Shown: positions 4,749-5,531 of the stretch, piece by piece
How positions within the stretch are numbered: the first letter of the stretch is position 1
Layout: each line of letters starts with the position of its first letter
Source: Paracoccaceae bacterium
Lineage (GTDB): Bacteria; Pseudomonadota; Alphaproteobacteria; Rhodobacterales; Rhodobacteraceae
Length of the DNA: 5,531 nt
Reading direction: 5' to 3'
Assembly (NCBI GenBank): GCA_027080755.1
Contig: JALWQC010000264.1
Coordinates: 1-5,531, forward strand
Made by a program: the position numbers and the translations under genes
The notes under the pieces: generated by a model
What the model was told of the DNA's origin: nothing
What the model saw: only the letters and a program-made list of their open reading frames with translations
Database searches by the model: none

Positions 4749-4766
4749 TGTTTGTGGCAACAAACA
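4749..4766 (+). repeat. Small hairpin abutting a ribosome-binding site
   Basis: TGTTTGT (4749-4755) pairs with ACAAACA (4760-4766) around GGCA. Its last base is the first base of the AAGGAG ribosome site (4766-4771) for the gene at 4777. It may be a weak RNA stability element, or chance; it lacks a T tract. Confidence 0.3.
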
Positions 4767-4776
4767 AGGAGTGCAG

Positions 4777-5130
4777 ATGAAAAACGCGGCAATGGTATTG
4801 GGCATCATCGGCGGAGCCGTCGGCATGGTGGTCGGATTCTTCGTATACGGATGGGTCGTTTTCACAGAGTGGTTCGATGAACAGACCCCGGGCGCCATAG
4901 AACAGGTGGCAAATGCCGACCGTTTGCAGATGGTCGGGCTGGTCGCGCCGATTCTGGCGATCGCCGGCGGGGCCATGACCCCGAAAAAACCGCTGGCCGG
5001 CGCGATCCTGATGATTCTGTCGGCCGCAGGCATGTATTGGGGGCTGGGATTCGGCGTTTTCACCATGTTCCCGATCACAATGTGCGCTCTGGCCGGTATT
5101 TTTGCCGTTTCCGGGATTCGCGAGGCCTGA
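4777..5130 (+). CDS. Four-helix membrane protein of unknown function
   Basis: A 117-residue protein. ATG 4777 is preferred to GTG 4771 because AAGGAG (4766-4771) is 5 nt away and would overlap the GTG. The predicted layout is helix 1 at 5-30, a polar loop 31-50 (TEWFDEQTPGAIEQVANADR), helix 2 at 51-67, a short basic turn TPKKP, helix 3 at 72-90, helix 4 at 94-113, and a short tail. The architecture recalls DUF4064-like small membrane proteins, but I cannot assign it with certainty. One cysteine (C103) lies inside helix 4, with no metal motif. It follows the ArsC/Spx-like gene by 43 nt and is followed by a hairpin cluster and the rRNA operon. Confidence 0.85.
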   Translation: MKNAAMVLGIIGGAVGMVVGFFVYGWVVFTEWFDEQTPGAIEQVANADRLQMVGLVAPILAIAGGAMTPKKPLAGAILMILSAAGMYWGLGFGVFTMFPITMCALAGIFAVSGIREA

Positions 5131-5133
5131 AAT

Positions 5134-5185
5134 TCCCGCGGGATTCGCCATAAACCGGAGAATCCCGCGCGATTCCCCGGTTTAT
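5134..5185 (+). terminator. Overlapping hairpins after the membrane-protein gene
   Basis: ATAAACCGG (5150-5158) plus GAATC (5160-5164) pair with GATTC (5171-5175) plus CCGGTTTAT (5177-5185), one A/C mismatch, 6-nt loop. An alternative pairing joins CGCGGGATTC (5137-5146) with GAATCCCGCG (5160-5169). A palindrome TCCCGCGGGA lies at 5134-5143. Terminator function fits the position, though the trailing T run is short (TTTATT). Confidence 0.55.
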
Positions 5186-5213
5186 TCCCCCCGCAGCCCC
5201 GCAGCAGACCGGA

Positions 5214-5238
5214 TATCGCCGCGCCGTTTCCGGCGATA
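5214..5238. repeat. Inverted repeat upstream of the rRNA promoter
   Basis: A perfect 8-bp stem, TATCGCCG (5214-5221) with CGGCGATA (5231-5238), and a 9-nt loop. No T tract follows on either strand. It could be a protein-binding site or a secondary terminator insulating the rRNA operon. Confidence 0.4.
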
Positions 5239-5279
5239 CCCGAAAATCACGCAACAAACCCCATGTTTTCAGCGCCGTT

Positions 5280-5361
5280 TTTGTAAGAAAAAACCTTTTG
5301 GTAAAAAAATTCCATTTTTATGAATTTAGTGCTTGCGCGACTCTGAGTTGGGGACTAGATA
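5280..5361 (+). promoter_or_regulatory. Probable rRNA operon promoter with UP-like element
   Basis: TTGCGC (5333-5338) and TAGATA (5356-5361) are separated by exactly 17 bp. Immediately upstream, 5280-5330 is a striking A/T-rich stretch with phased A and T runs in an otherwise GC-rich window, as expected of an UP element. The following leader is of the rRNA type, which supports the call. Transcription would begin near 5368. Confidence 0.65.
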
Positions 5362-5367
5362 CCACTC

Positions 5368-5531
5368 CACCGACAGGGCGACACGCTGGGTTGGTTGGAA
5401 AAAAGAGGGTTTGAGCGGCGGACGCGCTAGAAGTTAAGGTAGCGCCAAGTTGTTCTTTTGTCTCTTAGCTCTTTGAAAATTGAATATGATGAAGAGATAT
5501 GTGGGTGGTTTGGCCGTCATACGACGGAGGG
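5368..5531 (+). other. rRNA operon leader with boxA antitermination signals (16S gene beyond window)
   Basis: The segment around 5461-5510 (AGCTCTTTGAAAATTG, then GAAGAGATATGTGGG) resembles the conserved region before 16S rRNA in Rhodobacterales. AGCTCTTTGAAA (5468-5479) is a 9/12 match to boxA TGCTCTTTAACA, and TGTTCTTT (5451-5458) is a second boxA-like site. These recruit NusB/NusE for antitermination. The mature 16S 5' end (AGAGTTTGATC) does not occur before the right edge, so no rRNA is called. Confidence 0.75.

Noticed and set aside
5480..5531. Start of 16S rRNA
   Set aside because: The conserved 5' end (AGAGTTTGATC) is not present before the right edge; only the leader is.
1..5531. CRISPR arrays, insertion sequences, integrases, tRNA genes
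   Set aside because: No regularly spaced direct repeats, transposase or recombinase motifs, terminal inverted repeats with a gene between them, or cloverleaf-forming sequence was seen on either strand.

Overview
The window comes from an alphaproteobacterial chromosome, most likely Rhodobacterales (Roseobacter/Rhodobacter-like). The reasons are the high GC content with strong G/C third-position codon use, an rRNA-operon leader at the right edge whose boxA-type segment (AGCTCTTTGAAAATTG) is typical of that group, and a perfect TTAA-N7-TTAA site of the kind bound by CtrA. The assignment is inference from these features, not from a database search.

Left part (1-3537): a mercury-resistance locus. 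After the C-terminal end of an unrecognised gene (to 233) comes a small OsmC-family protein (245-646). It meets, tail to tail and overlapping by 4 nt, a divergently promoted merR (minus strand, 643-1092). To the right of merR runs a compact operon merT-merP-merF-merA (1167-3537) with gaps of 11 and 12 nt and a 1-nt overlap. The merR/merT intergenic region carries a textbook MerR-family promoter: a 19-bp spacer filled by an 8-bp-arm dyad. In the expected scheme MerP binds Hg(II) in the periplasm, MerT and MerF carry it through the inner membrane, and MerA reduces it to volatile Hg(0) with NADPH. MerR represses the operon without metal and activates it with Hg(II). merB, merC and merD are absent.

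Middle (3538-4216): a 151-nt gap with the CtrA-like palindrome, a 55-residue two-helix membrane protein (3689-3856), two consecutive inverted repeats of which the second is a good bidirectional terminator, and a convergent cold-shock protein gene (minus strand, 4007-4216).

Right part (4217-5531): a 190-nt divergent intergenic region, an ArsC/Spx-like (YffB-type) thioredoxin-fold protein (4407-4733), a four-helix membrane protein of unknown function (4777-5130), a cluster of inverted repeats, and a likely rRNA promoter (A/T-rich upstream element, TTGCGC-N17-TAGATA) with its antitermination leader. The 16S gene itself lies beyond the window. The mer genes therefore sit next to what look like core chromosomal genes; no insertion sequence, integrase or resolvase is visible.

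The most interesting points are: the MerR protein and operator, which combine Hg-type and Cd/Pb/Cu-type features; a MerA without NmerA that instead has a Cys-Cys pair at residues 4-5 resembling the MerF tail; an OsmC-like protein with only one of the two usual cysteines; and an apparent reading-frame switch in the truncated gene at the left edge.
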